Source: Mesocentrotus franciscanus
Lineage: Eukaryota; Echinodermata; Echinoidea; Camarodonta; Strongylocentrotidae
DNA length: 64,000 bases
NCBI GenBank assembly: GCA_037976565.1
Contig: CP137666.1
Location: 60,692,105 to 60,756,104 of the forward strand
Direction of reading: 5' to 3'
Shown here: in pieces, positions 33,700-46,929 of the stretch
Numbering within the stretch: the first letter of the stretch is position 1
Layout: each line of letters begins with the position of its first letter
Made by a program: the position numbers and the translations under genes
Notes under the pieces: generated by a model
Told to the model about the DNA's origin: nothing
What the model saw: the letters and a program-made list of their open reading frames with translations, nothing else
Databases searched by the model: none

Positions 33700-36660
33700 A
33701 AACCAATATAATGACGGTCATCATACTGTCTTAACGAGAAGCAACGGGGGAAATTTAATTGCGAATCAGACTTCTTTGAAGCCAGGCTATATGCATGTAA
33801 TAGAAACACGAACGGATCCCATGGGATAATTAGGGTCTATTTGCAAAATGGTAATTATTAATAAACTGTGACGCTATAACTTCTGCACGACATCCTAGAT
33901 TACGTGTAATTCGATAAAACTTGTAATTAATTCATGTTATGAGCCATTACACATTAGAGTATGGGTATCGTATGGTATAGTGGACGGTAAATGCCTGCAT
34001 GCTTGTAAGGTAGCTATCATTGCTATAACAGATCTGTGTATGGACGTACAGGCATAATTTTGTTATGCATAAGGTAATCAGGTAATGTTACTAATGTTAA
34101 TAATGATGATAATAATAATGATGATGATGATAACAAGACTTGTCTTGTGATGACGAATTTTTGTAAGGCATTTTGTATCCATTGAAAATATTTTCATGAA
34201 ATGTAACATTAGCGTATATTTTGGTGTCAGTCCGTGAAAGAACTGGAAGTATAATTTGCCATTTAGGGCGATGGTGTGGGAGTGGTCGTAGCATCTCCTT
34301 CACTCGTTCCCTTTCTTTCTCTCTTTCTCCCTTTTCTTTATATTTATTTTGTTATTCTAATTATGAAAATTACAAAGAGACCTCTTTTCTGCTCGATAAG
34401 CGGGAATTTTACATTGTTCAGAGCAGAGGGGGTGGGGGGCTCAGTCCCTAGCCCACTAGCTCACCTTTAATTGTGAACAAAGCAATTAATCATGTTTCAA
34501 ATTTGTCCTGCCTTAAAGTGGTTTTAATATCCATTTATTTGCTCATGGATAAGCCAAAGAAATCATAGCCTATCGACCTCATATCATAATGTTTAAAGTA
34601 TATAGATAACATAGCAGTATATTCTCACACGGTTCTTCGCGGTCATATTATTATGTCAATGATAGCGACCTGTTATCCTATCATTCTTATCAAATGTAAA
34701 TATATTCCGCGATGAGTATACCTTGGCATGCAATGATAACCAAAACATGTTACCATGATAAATGCGTAGGTGAATGCGTTTTGTGCAATATGCCCCGTAT
34801 AATACGGCATAAGTCTTTTGTCCACATATTATAAATAAATTATCTTTTGATATGACAATGACTAATGGTTGTAATACATGAATAATTCGTACAGTCATTG
34901 GGTTAAATCTACATATTTTCGTATTTGAATGAAATGAATATAATTTAAAAAAAAGTTATGTTGTATATGGGATATTTTAAGGAATTACCAAACAGAAATA
35001 TATATTTTTTAACTGCATGATCCATTATAGGATCTCTATTATTTATATATTTACTTTTTTTTAAGTGTTGTATGTTGTTTTTCATTTATCGTAATTGCGG
35101 TAAGATTGCCAAAGTCTTACATGGGACTTGGAACACAAAGGTTAGAAATTTATCAGACGATGATAGCAATCAAGAGCAAAATAGTATTCAATCGCTTACT
35201 TATCGTTACCCTATGTCCCTGTAAGGAGTACACATAATTATATTTGGAATATTTGTTTAAACCTCTGTTCATGAAATGATTGTGACAACATGATTTATGC
35301 TGATAGATAAAGTTTATCTTCTCAGAACTTTATTGGTTTATGGGCGACGAGGTATTATAAAGATGATGTCTGTGAATGCATGGGGGTGGGGGCCCGGGGG
35401 GGGCGTATTTAACAGTTTATCGTAAACACATGGTTTGAATCAGTACCCCTTCTTTTTATTCAGTGGGACTCTACATCAACTTGAGTAACTTGTTTCAAAT
35501 AGTGTGTGTAACTGATAATGCACATTATATCTAGACATTCTTTATATTCAGCATGGTAGGTGAGCCTACATAACATTTATGATATTGAATGTTTATTCAA
35601 TCACTGCCCCCTGTAGATTCATCAGACATCAGGCTTATAAAAACAATACAAATATTTATTTTTGTTTTTCCACTCCACCTACATACATAATAAATTCACT
35701 CATCGTGCGAAAGACCCGATTTCTCTTATGTTTGCATTTATTGTACATAATCAATATTTATATTCACCAACGCATTATGCTATAGCGTATAGTAAATTAA
35801 ACAACACACCGGAAAGAGTGGAGGTGTAGAAAATATAATCTCCCGCACAGCTATTATAAACGCAAGAACAAAACCTGCATTGTGTCTGACTGTGTCATCA
35901 TGATTACTCATTATCAGCTCACGCATTGCACATTAACTAGATTTTTAATCGTTTTTTATAGTCTGCGTGAAAATCAAGTCGGGCAAAGGTCGCCATGAGC
36001 TCACAACCATGCCGTGTCGTATAGATTGTATGGAGTCCGCGTTGTGGCGTGTAACTTTGGTAGTAGGTCCATGATATGCTCGAATCTCTTTGATTCAAAG
36101 GCCCATAAAGAGACATTAAGAAAATGTCAGTGAGCACGACAGGCACATATACACACCCCCCCCCCACACACACATACATTCTTTAAAGGATTCCACCCGC
36201 CCGATGTTTAACAAATTCTGGATTCGCCGTTGACTTTGTGTTTACTGTTACGATTGTAAATGACAGAAATAGAGGGGCGGGGTGTCCACGTCTTACCGAT
36301 CAAGGATACAAATTCAGATGAGCAGAAATTCCCCGAGATGACACTCTTATGTTTTCGCCCAATTGCTTGTTAAGGCTAAAATATTCTTATATAAATAGGC
36401 CTACCCGGTCTTCACCAAGGTGATGTCGACCAATAAATTTATACATACCTAGGTAATTAAAGGATTGTTTCCACATTGTCAAAGGTGTTTTTCTTTCTCC
36501 GACATTTTCTTTCCCCCTCCATTTCCTCTTCCTCCCCCTTCTCTCTCTCTCTCTCTCTCTCTCCCTCCCCCTCTCCCTCCATCCCTTTCTCTCTATTTCG
36601 TTTTCCCCTTTTTCTCCTCTAATATTTCGTCATTCCACGGGGCGAGAGGGTGCCCCCGGA
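33700..36660. other. Gene-poor intergenic DNA
   Basis: AT-rich, with an ATG/ATA-rich stretch near 34100-34130 and a (CT)n run near 36541-36563. No supportable exon. Confidence 0.5.
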
Positions 36661-36667
36661 GCCCCCT

Positions 36668-37205
36668 TTAAAGGTACTATGTCCCATTTGCAGGCCCAAA
36701 AAATGAAAAGGTTAAATTCCAACGGCATTTGAAAGACAATAATAATTTAGAACTTCCCTAAAAAAAGGGGGCTTGAAAATGTCTTTAAGTGGGAAAATAA
36801 CGACTATTAGTTGTCGAATCGACTTAAGAGCTATAGAGCCAGTAAGTAATAGTCTGATTTTCAGACCATTGTACCGAATGGTCGTACGTTTTATGCTGCG
36901 CAAAGATTCAATCAGTTTAATTTTGGCCATTACAAGAAGTGGGTTATTGATGTAGACAAATGCTCATGTACCCTTTACAGCTCATTTTATGTATGTTATT
37001 ACCAAAGATGAAAAAGCCAGTCAGTCACTCAATAGTGTCTGACAGTGAAGTCTAGCAAGTAAACAGGTTTCCTTGCATAATTTGAATATTAGGACACTGC
37101 TAACGTTTAAATTTCACAGATAGGACATACAGGACATATTCATAATTCCTGCAAAGTTCTACAGAATTTGATGTTGGCTGCAAAAGGGACATAGTATATC
37201 TTTAA
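36668..37205. mobile_element. 538-bp MITE, family C (TTAA-flanked)
   Basis: Left end TTAA-AGGTACTATGTCCCATTTG, right end AAAAGGGACATAGTATATCT-TTAA. The ends are inverted repeats sharing ACTATGTCCC and TTTGCAG, and both sides are flanked by TTAA. No transposase. The ends differ from family A although the target preference looks the same. Confidence 0.7.
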
Positions 37206-37901
37206 CTACGCCACCTACTTACTGACAGTATTCAATCATGATCATGCAACATAATTATACGGAGGAATCTACTTCAGTTGACAAATACCGTCTTAACCTC
37301 CAAAACGCCACATTATTGGTTGTTGATAACCAATGATAAATTGGCAACACGAGAACCAGAGGAACCCATCAGAATGAGCGTATCGGCAATGAAAATAACA
37401 TCAACATAGTGCAATTTGTCGGAGGGGTTGCTTGTTCATATCAATGGGAATGTCAGGCCGAATTCTTTAATACGTTCACATACGAAAGAGAAAACAAATC
37501 TTGCAACAATTGAAAATAAAATAAAAATAAAATCCTCAAAAAGTAATTTGAAGAAAAAAAATCCATCCAGGACCTTCTAGGTTCTCCAAAATTGTCGATG
37601 AGCCCCCTCCCCCCAAACGATGAAATAGTGGCTTGAAAGGAAAAATTTAAAGATGCTGAAAAATCTCCCTATAACGACGATATATAGAACAAATGAAATC
37701 ATTGAAGTACTTCATCCACATTAAAGAGGCGTTCGAGATCATGTGAAGATGTGGACATATTCAGGAGCAAGGGGAAATTAAATAATAGAGTAATAAGAAC
37801 AGATGAGTTAGAAATGGCCATTTTCTGGATAATTAATAGTATTACAGAATGCCTTTTGCCCTTGAAGTCTCAAAACCCCTATTAATGCTGAGCAATGCGA
37901 C

Positions 37902-38684
37902 TTAAAGCCCAAGTCCACTCCAAAATAACTTACTTTCAATAGAACCAGAAAAATCAGACAAACCAATCAAAAAAAAGTTTGAGCAAAATCGGATAACTAT
38001 AAAGAAAGTTATGAACTTTTAATGACATGAAAATCTTTGAAAATCACTACACAAATTGGCAACTCACTCAAGAGTCTGTGACGTATGGTCCTCACTATCC
38101 ACTAATTATTTTCTTTATATTGATAATATAAATTTCCTATTTTCACCCTAAGAATCATATTTCTTCACACCAGCATCCAAGTTAGATTGTTAGTCATGTG
38201 TTTTTGTGTTGTGGATGCAAATATAAAGAGTAAATTTTGTCCAGTTAAATCGTGAAAAATTGAATTTTGATAAACTATTTATATAAAAAAACATCAATAA
38301 TTATGAAATAAAATATTCAGAAAATAGTATCAATTCTTCAAAATTCATAAAAGTTTTTGGGAAATGTCATGCATGCAATATGATACAAATCATATAACCT
38401 GGGCAAAGGCATGGGAAATCAAGTTTTAGGGGATAAAAGGAAATTAATGGGATTAAACTATATAAAGCAATTGATAAGTTGTGAGGACATGACGTCACAA
38501 ACTGATAACCATCTTGGCAATTTGTGTTGTGATTCTCATTGTTCCATAGTTTTACATACTTTTTCAAAAATTCATAACTTTCTTATTAGTTATCCGATTT
38601 TGCTCAAACTTTTTTTGATTGGTTTGTCTAATTTTTCTGCTTTTATTAAAAGTCAGTTATTTTTGGAGTGGACTTGCCCTTTAA
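37902..38684. mobile_element. Long-TIR MITE, family A copy 2 (TTAA on both sides)
   Basis: Same element as 11003-11696, in the same orientation, with TTAA intact at 37902-37905 and 38681-38684. It carries an extra segment of about 80-90 bp (about 38393-38475) absent from copy 1. Inverted terminal repeats of roughly 200 bp. Confidence 0.8.
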
Positions 38685-39599
38685 ATCATTTTAAATTTAC
38701 CTCGATGAAGCCTAATTGTATTTTATGTTTTCGAAAAAAAAGTATATAAATTAATGTTCGTAAAGAATTTGGAAAGCGGCTGCTTCCAACTGCGACTGCT
38801 ATACCTTTAAAAAAAAATTAATGAGCAGAGCTTCCTCTAAAAAAGGGAGAATAGTAAATCTGTTCTGATATCATAAAAATTAGGTAAAAAATGTTCATTG
38901 GAAGGTATTCTCACGCCCATCGTATGACTTCGTAATAATCGACTTGCATACGAGTGAAATTCCTCAAATCATGCAAAGGCCACATACAACCATATAAACG
39001 GTGATAGATCTAGAGAGGCTGAGGCCCAAATAACATCTTTTCCCCCATGTGCCCCGTCTCCCATTTAGCATAAGTTAGCTTTGTGGAGGTGCCACATAGC
39101 CCATAGCCACAAACATGAGCGACAAACACCTCCAAATATATTATATACGCCCATAAAATTTCCATATTTATTGTTATTTCAGAGTAATTGTAAAGGTTAA
39201 CACTATGAATGAAATGATGTAGAAGTACCTATTTTCTCCCATCTAAATATTAATTCATAATGATCAATCGTACAGCATTGATTTAGAGAATTCGAATGGA
39301 AATGCAGATGACTGGTGTCATGGTTGCAGCTAACACTAGAGACATGCACTTACACACTACTATATTGCAAAGGGAGGGATATCAATCAAATTTAGGCATC
39401 AGAATCTGCACCTACTACTTATAAGGAAAACTGGTGAAAACAATTCTCTCAAATATCTTAATTCTCGCCTTCAGAGGCTTTGCATAATTATTCAGCATAT
39501 TCATGAAAGGACAGACGCGCGGATTTTTACTCGATGTGTCATGTTTCCTGTCTATTCTGTATTTTCTGCTTTTTGGGGTTTAATGTTTGTAATTTGTGT

Positions 39600-39815
39600 G
39601 TCTATGTCTGTATCTCTCCCTCCCTTCCTTCTCCTCACCCTCCATCCTATCCTTCCTCCCTCTCTTTCCAATTTTTGTATTTCTCAGTATGTGTTATATC
39701 GCAATATCTTCCCTGTCTCTCTGTCTCTCTGTCTCTCTGTCTGTATATCATTCTGTCTCTCTCTGTCTGACTGTCTGTCTCTCTCCCTCTCCCTCTCCCA
39801 CCCTCCCTCCCTCGG
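39600..39815. repeat. TCTC/GTCT-rich tract
   Basis: Interrupted TCCC, CTGTCT and CTCTCC units. Open frames are low-complexity Ser/Leu/Pro. Confidence 0.8.
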
Positions 39816-40768
39816 ACACACTCTCCTTCTCGACTTCCTTTATCATATCATGTCTGACTCTCTACATCATTTCCCCGTCTCTCTCTTAATACGTCTCGAT
39901 ATATCTGTCTGTGGACACGCTATTGTGGTTCTATGATAAAGCTATTGGATGAATCATCCTCTATGTATTATCATCACACCCATCAAGATGAGCGCATGTG
40001 CCAGGCAATCAAACGAGACGTATACGACTAGGAAAAGAACAAATAAACGCGCTATAATGACTTGCGCAGTCGAGGAGGAGAAGGAAATCGTCTAGGCAAT
40101 GGCGGATCCAGGGGAGGGGGGAGCAGGTGTCCCTTAGAAAACTTGATCTGACATACACACGAAAATGCCTGATTGTTTTATTGAGCCCTTTCAAATCGGA
40201 GGCCCCAAAAATCACATGATTGGTGTTGTAATTGATTTTTAGAGATTTTTGGGACAGTGTCCCCCTTTTCCCATGATCCTAGATACGCCCTTGCGTCGAG
40301 GCATCAGCGACCCGGACACAATGAGGAATGGCTAACAAGCTGGTGAGGTGGTATAACAAGGCATGTTCTATATCCCATGAACTTGAACACACAGTGTTTG
40401 GAGATGATGTATATCATACAAATAGGCGGGGAGATTTATGGAGTAACATGTCTTTAGGTTTATTTTTCTTGGATATTTACATAAAGAGAAAAGAAAACGG
40501 AAAAACAAAAAATAAACAGAAACAGCCCTTTGTTTCAGCCATGGTATTTTAATTTCCTGATGCAGGGGTATAACTAAAGGAGTGTGTGTGTGAGGGGGTG
40601 GGGGGGGGATAACACGATTAGATTAGAGATTGTGTCGTGGTATGAAGAAGAGACAAACATGACCATGGTAACCAGGATATTGATTAGATGAGATGAAGAC
40701 ATGGAGTGGCAGATGGGAAGAAGAAACAGGGACAGGGAGCGAGAGAGACATAGACCTGAGAAGTGGGG

Positions 40769-41021
<253 letters not shown>

Positions 41022-42549
41022 GAAGTAGGATGTGGTCATGATGGCGGTTGAATCGAAAGAACCAACGATGAAAGAAAAGGAAACTATTGGTTTAAATAAA
41101 GATACTTTTTATTTGGAAGAGCAAACATGCAATTTCATCTCTTGGGCATAAAAAACACGCAAGCATATCTTCTTCACTAATAAAGATTATGTTAAATTGT
41201 GAATACAATTGCATTAAGGTAGCAGAGGAAACGCCCAAAATGCACAATTTATACCCTTAATTAAAACGATAATGATGGAAAACACTCGAAGGGCAATGGT
41301 TTATTCCAAATTTGCATAGATGAAGACTCGCCCATGATGACTCACAAAAATGATGAAGAACGGTATTGGATGAGGTTGTGGTGCATGACTACCATCGCAG
41401 CAAATTGATTCTTGATAAACACACACCCAAAACCAAATAGTCAAATACAATTTGAGATGGGGTAATATTAATAAAATTGAATTACAAGCAAAGATCCATC
41501 AAGGAGAGAGACTATTAATTATCAACGCGTTGCATGAAAATCCCACTTGTGTGATCTGAATGAATGATGATGATTCAGTTTCTATGCCCGATTCCTGAAG
41601 TTCCTTGCTTCTATGCATTGTCTGTATACCATGGATTATCATAATATTTATTATCCTGTGATTCTCAATGAGGATATCACGAAATATTATATACCAAAAA
41701 TGAATAACTGATTTCTTAAAAAGCTTTAGAATTTATTGGTTTCAGATTATGATATTCGTTTCGGGGGGAAAAAAACCCCGCTGCATCTAAATTTTCACTT
41801 CCTCTTTGCATATCCACAAAATGCATGTAAATAATTGCTATTTTAGTCAAATTCCATAGTCTAATGACATTCTGCCAAATCCTCAGTTAATTTTGTCTCA
41901 TTGTATTTCGTCTAAACCCAGTTCGTCTCTTCTCACTGAATTCAATATAATCATAATTTTGACTTCTTTTCACTTTAAATTTGTCCTCGTAAATTCGTCT
42001 GATGCCCGCTTTGGCCTTTATGATTATCTGTTTAGTACAGAGTTTAATGCCCTTAAGGTCTCTTACCTATAGTTTGACTAACATTCATTTGGTCCAATAG
42101 AAAAACGCGAGCAAGGACCAAAGGGGGCATGTCGCAAAACCAGATAGACCAAATACCCAACATCAAATTATAAAAATGATGAGTAACCTCACTGTTAATT
42201 ACACTAAATTGAATAATATGAAAATAAGACAAATTGATGCCCATCCCAGGAAACAGTGGGAAAACTACAGTTTGAAATGGATCTGTATAGCATACGGGGT
42301 TGCCCACATTATTCCCCTACTTCGTGTCCCTTGAGGATTAACCCCCCTCCCCCTTCCTGTATGAATGGCAAATTCAAAAAGCGGTGTTCCTTTGCCAAAT
42401 TTACATGCCGGTTACTCTCTTACTCGATTGTTCTCAGAGGCTAGGGATATTTTCCCGCCCAAAAAATAATATGCCTCGACCAATATCGTCTGTCAGCAAG
42501 AGGAAATAAGAGTCTGGTTAGCACCCGGCGTGTTCAATTTAATCTAAAA

Positions 42550-42796
42550 CCAGTGGCAGATCCAGGATTCTCTGGCAGAGGGAGGAGAGAAGGGGGTACA
42601 AGCTACGAGTCCGAAAATTCTGTGACAAACAACAAACAAACAAGCAAGCAAACAAGCAAAAAAAAAAAAACACACAAAAAAAAAAAAACTCCTCAGCCCA
42701 TGCTACTTCTTTTCTTCCTCCTCCTTTCTCTTAATTTCAATTGGCTGGGGGACACGTGCACCCTGCCCCGGTCGCTCCCCCGGATCCGCCACTGTT
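42550..42796. mobile_element. Short element with CAGTGGC(A/G)GATCC ends
   Basis: CAGTGGCAGATCCAGG at about 42551 is inverted as CCGGATCCGCCACTG at about 42780-42794. Similar ends occur singly near 40100 (GGCGGATCCAGG), 44751 (CCTGGATCCGCCACTG) and, more diverged, 14899 and 44240. hAT-like by appearance only; no 8-bp duplication seen. Confidence 0.5.
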
Positions 42797-42799
42797 AAC

Positions 42800-45670
42800 A
42801 TATTATACACGGTGCTAATGACGGCTTGGATTACAGTGACAGATCAGTGACGGTGTTACGCAGGAACTTGATCGGCTGAATCTAATTAAATCAACATAAT
42901 AGAGGATTTTAACCATTTACCCTGGCTTCAAACAATATTAGCCCAGGGCGGAGTCAGGATTCTGTAAGTGGGAGGGCTCGATTACGGAAAGTTCTCTGCT
43001 AAGGAACCACTAAAATCAAAACAAAAAATGGGGGGGGGTTGGGGGTCAGCCCTCTATTTCATAAATAATTGTTATCAATAATAACCTCCACAGATCTATA
43101 CAAAATCTGCTCATAGCCCATCATTCATAAATATGTAAGGATTTCAGTGGCTTGTAATATTGCTATCGTGTTTTGTTTTTATTACAAGTTTTACGAAACA
43201 GGGCCCATATTTTCCAGGTGCTTTATTGGTCTAGTATCAGAGTTATTCAGAGAGCACACGAATACAGCTGCCATATGCCTATAAGAATTATTATGTGTCA
43301 TTGTGTTCCTCCTTTACCAAATGAAATTTTATGATAATTCTTGATTGGCATTTTCTGCACCGTGCAATAACATAATTATGGAGTATAGACGAACAGAATT
43401 ATCAACCGAAAACTTCGGACTAGTCATCTAACTTCCCTAAGCCTGCTGCGCTGGGACCTTGAATGGGTCAGAAATCGTGATTTTGAAAAGTTTTTATTTT
43501 CTCGAAAGTCTGAGTCTGAAACTCGCTATGACTAAGGAGAAGACAAGGTAAAAACAATTAATAGCAGACTATTCGGAGTAAAGAAAGCCTTTTTTTAGAC
43601 ATGAGAAACAGGAGGGAGTAAATTAGACCATGGATGAAAACATATAACGTCTCTTGAGAGCTAGAAGGGTGTTAACTCTGTGTTAAGTCAGTGAGTTTAC
43701 GCCCTTCTGGCTCTGAGCTAATGATAAAAGCTTTTATCTACTCAGATTCAGAATCGTAAGGAGAAGAGATACAAACAAAACCATTCTAATTTAGTTTTGA
43801 CTCAAGCTACAGGCTCACACTCCATTTTTGTAAAACTCAAAATCGTGACATCACCTGATGTAGTGTACGTCAACACTCATCCATGGGGAGCTCTGAAGAG
43901 GAGCGGGGGCGGCTGTTTGAAAAGCACGTAAGTACACTAAATCGGTGAAATTCATGTGTGTCTTTTTCCACGATTCTTTTGCTGAAGGGTGAGGGAAAAT
44001 TTTACCCCCAAAAGATGTTAGGCAGGCCCATGTTTTTTTTTCTTCTTCTTTTTCCTCGTCAAACTTGATTGTAATTCCAGTGGAGTATTTTTGTTTCCAT
44101 TCCCGAAGCACACGACGATTTCGAGAATGATTAATATCTAAGCGTCATCTCTGACCCTTCTGCTCGTGACCCGTTGCCATGTTCCATTCTTGATGTCGTC
44201 CCAAGTGTGCTCTGAGCACTGAGTGAGGGGTTGCCCAAAGGCGTATCCATGATTCACTGGTGGGCGATTGGGGGGGGGGGCACGATTATGAAAATCTGAA
44301 AATCTTCTGAAAACGCAATCGCAAAAACTTTCGAAATCAGCCTTTTCAATTTCAATAGACTCGTTCATCACCTATTCAAAGGTGCAAACATCATACTGAC
44401 ATAGACCTACTACGTACGACAAACATGACTCCTATGGAGTATGGGACATACAATCGGGTATTGAAATGACCCATTTGTTGATACCTCGAAAGTCTTTGCA
44501 ATCATGTTTGAAATTTTTTTTAAAGGCGGAAAAGGGGAGAAAATAAGAAAACAACCAAACCAAATAATAGAAATAAAAATAAAGATAGAAAAAAAACCGA
44601 CCAACCAAAGATTTTAAAAAAGGTTTTCACATATTTCAGGTGCCTTTGCCTTTGGGTCTAAATTTGCTGCCTGGGACACGATTGAGGAGCATGATATTTT
44701 CTTGTTATACTTTCTTATGCTAGCTGTGCTGAGGCACTTATTTCTGTGCTCCTGGATCCGCCACTGTTGCTGAAATTTATCACCATAGAGGTTACGATGG
44801 TTATCATTGTTTTTATTAGATGGCATCTGTGTAAGGATAGTGTATTAGAGTCGTTGCCTCTCTGTTGTAAAGATCAGTTGCGTCGCTAGACCATATTGAT
44901 ACAAAAAAGTGTATTATCCTTTGAGACAGCATAATTATATATAATATATATAGGCATATTATTGATTTTTTTTTCTTTAAATATTATTTCTTCTAATAAT
45001 ATATTCCCATAATAACATTCGTATATCGTTCATGTATTCCTTTCCAGCTTGTGTACATGTACAAACGAATCACTTACCTCTATAACGAACTAAATGAATG
45101 CACTTTTATTTGCATCGTTTAAACTTTAAAAGTATGGACATAGTGGAAATAAGACTACAGTAATGACACTTGAAACTGCTAGACGTGGTCAGGATTTCTC
45201 GAGTAAACTGTGAATAAAAAGGTTTGTTTTTCAGAACTGCGAATGGATCTTCTCAATTAAGATGACTGACATATAAATCGGTTTTGATCTCTCATACGTG
45301 ACTTTCTAAACCTACGTGGTTTAGTATTCCGAATAGAGGGAGTGGGTCTATTCAGTTTATATTCTTTGTTATTTGAATTGAATTAGTATTTTCTTGAAAT
45401 GTACAAAGCCTGCTGAAAAACCGCTATGTATGTCAGTTCCTAATAAATACTGTCATCTTTTTGTGAAACAGAAATTTACTTTGTTGTTGTTGTTGCTCTA
45501 ACAGTTTAAGGGTATTACAACGACGATCATATAACAAAAAAGACAATGTTCTGTAGGTGTCGTAAAAGGGGATTTATTCAGCTCATTGTTTATTTGTGTT
45601 ATTGTTATCATTTTGTGGGATGAGCTTTTTAATGTATTTAACAAATATATGGCGCCATGTGCGGTGCATC
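42800..45670. other. Gene-poor intergenic DNA
   Basis: Contains a hairpin at about 43658-43722 (AGAAGGGTGTTAACTC against GAGTTTACGCCCTTCT) and further GGATCCGCC repeat ends. No supportable exon. Confidence 0.45.
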
Positions 45671-45677
45671 AACATCG

Positions 45678-45815
45678 ATATCATCATCATCATCGTCGTC
45701 GTCGTCGTCGTCGTCATCATCATCATATCATCATCATATCATCATCATTGTCAACATCTTCACCACCATCATTATCATCATCGTCGTTATCATCATCATC
45801 ATCATTTTTCTGTCT
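45678..45815. repeat. (ATC/GTC)n trinucleotide tract
   Basis: CATCAT, GTCGTC and CACCATCATTATCATC units, about 140 bp. Open frames are poly-His, poly-Ile or poly-Ser. Confidence 0.9.
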
Positions 45816-46314
45816 ACTTTCATTTATTAACCGTTACCATGGAGACGATTGAGACTCTATATTATTACCGCATCCCGAGCAAGCATCTGTATAGCTACCT
45901 CAATTCAATTTCAATGTTTTCATTCTTTGGTGAAATTCAGTATAACAACAAACAAGGCTTACACAAACAGAATATGTGATTATGCACATTACATAGTCAT
46001 TATTCATTACTACTTTTCCGACACGAAACCGAAAGACATTTTCATTGAAAGACTTTGATTGATCAGGACTAAAGTACACCTCCCCTCTCCTAAAAACAGC
46101 TCTTCTTATCCTCTCTGCATTAGGATAAACCAGTGTCGTAATTTTAAGCTACTTCGTTGGCCTAGATATTGGACACCTCCACACACACAACAAAACATTA
46201 TTGCCCTACTGAGTAAATGGGAGGGGCCTTGGTAAGGGTCGAACAACCCCAACCTTTGACCTATGATGTTTTGAGGTGCATGTAATGTTATGAGCAGGAC
46301 AGGGAGATAGGAAG

Positions 46315-46375
46315 TAGTAATAGTAGTATAGTAGTAGTAATATTATTATTATTATTAGTAGTAGTAATATTAGTA

Positions 46376-46418
<43 letters not shown>

Positions 46419-46457
46419 GAGGAGGAGGAGGAGGAGGAGTAATATTAGTAGTAGTAA

Positions 46458-46505
<48 letters not shown>

Positions 46506-46600
46506 GAGGAGGAGGAGGAGGAGGAGGAGGAGTAGTACTAGTAGTAGTAGAAGTAGTAGTAGTAGGAGGAGGAGGAGGAGTAGTAGTAGTAATAGTAGTC

Positions 46601-46646
<46 letters not shown>

Positions 46647-46684
46647 AAGTAGTAGTAGTAGTAGTCGTAGTAGTAGTAGTAGTA

Positions 46685-46779
<95 letters not shown>

Positions 46780-46842
46780 ATTATTATCATTATTTTTATT
46801 ATCATTATAGTAATTATCATTATTATTATGGTTATTATCATT

Positions 46843-46875
<33 letters not shown>

Positions 46876-46876
46876 T
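46315..46876. repeat. 560-bp compound trinucleotide repeat: (AGT/AGG)n-(ATT)n-(ATC)n
   Basis: AGT units with AGG blocks from about 46315 to 46683, then pure ATT to about 46778, then mixed ATT/ATC and pure ATC to about 46876. The minus-strand open frame through it is a run of Leu and Ile from the repeat, not a gene. Confidence 0.95.
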
Positions 46877-46929
46877 TGCCTTTTGTTTTGCTTGTGATTT
46901 TTTTAGAGTAAAAAAACACCCACAATATA

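Noticed and set aside
40328..40552. 74-codon plus-strand open frame (MANKLVRWYNKACS..)
   Set aside because: No recognised domain, Lys-rich low-complexity end and no splice or polyadenylation context; consistent with chance.
41041..41151. 36-codon open frame starting ATGGCGGTTGAATCG
   Set aside because: Reasonable start context but too short, unrelated to anything recognised, and adjacent to a microsatellite.
46206..46925. 239-codon minus-strand open frame rich in Leu and Ile
   Set aside because: It is a direct translation of the AGT/ATT/ATC trinucleotide block; no start context, splice sites or domain.
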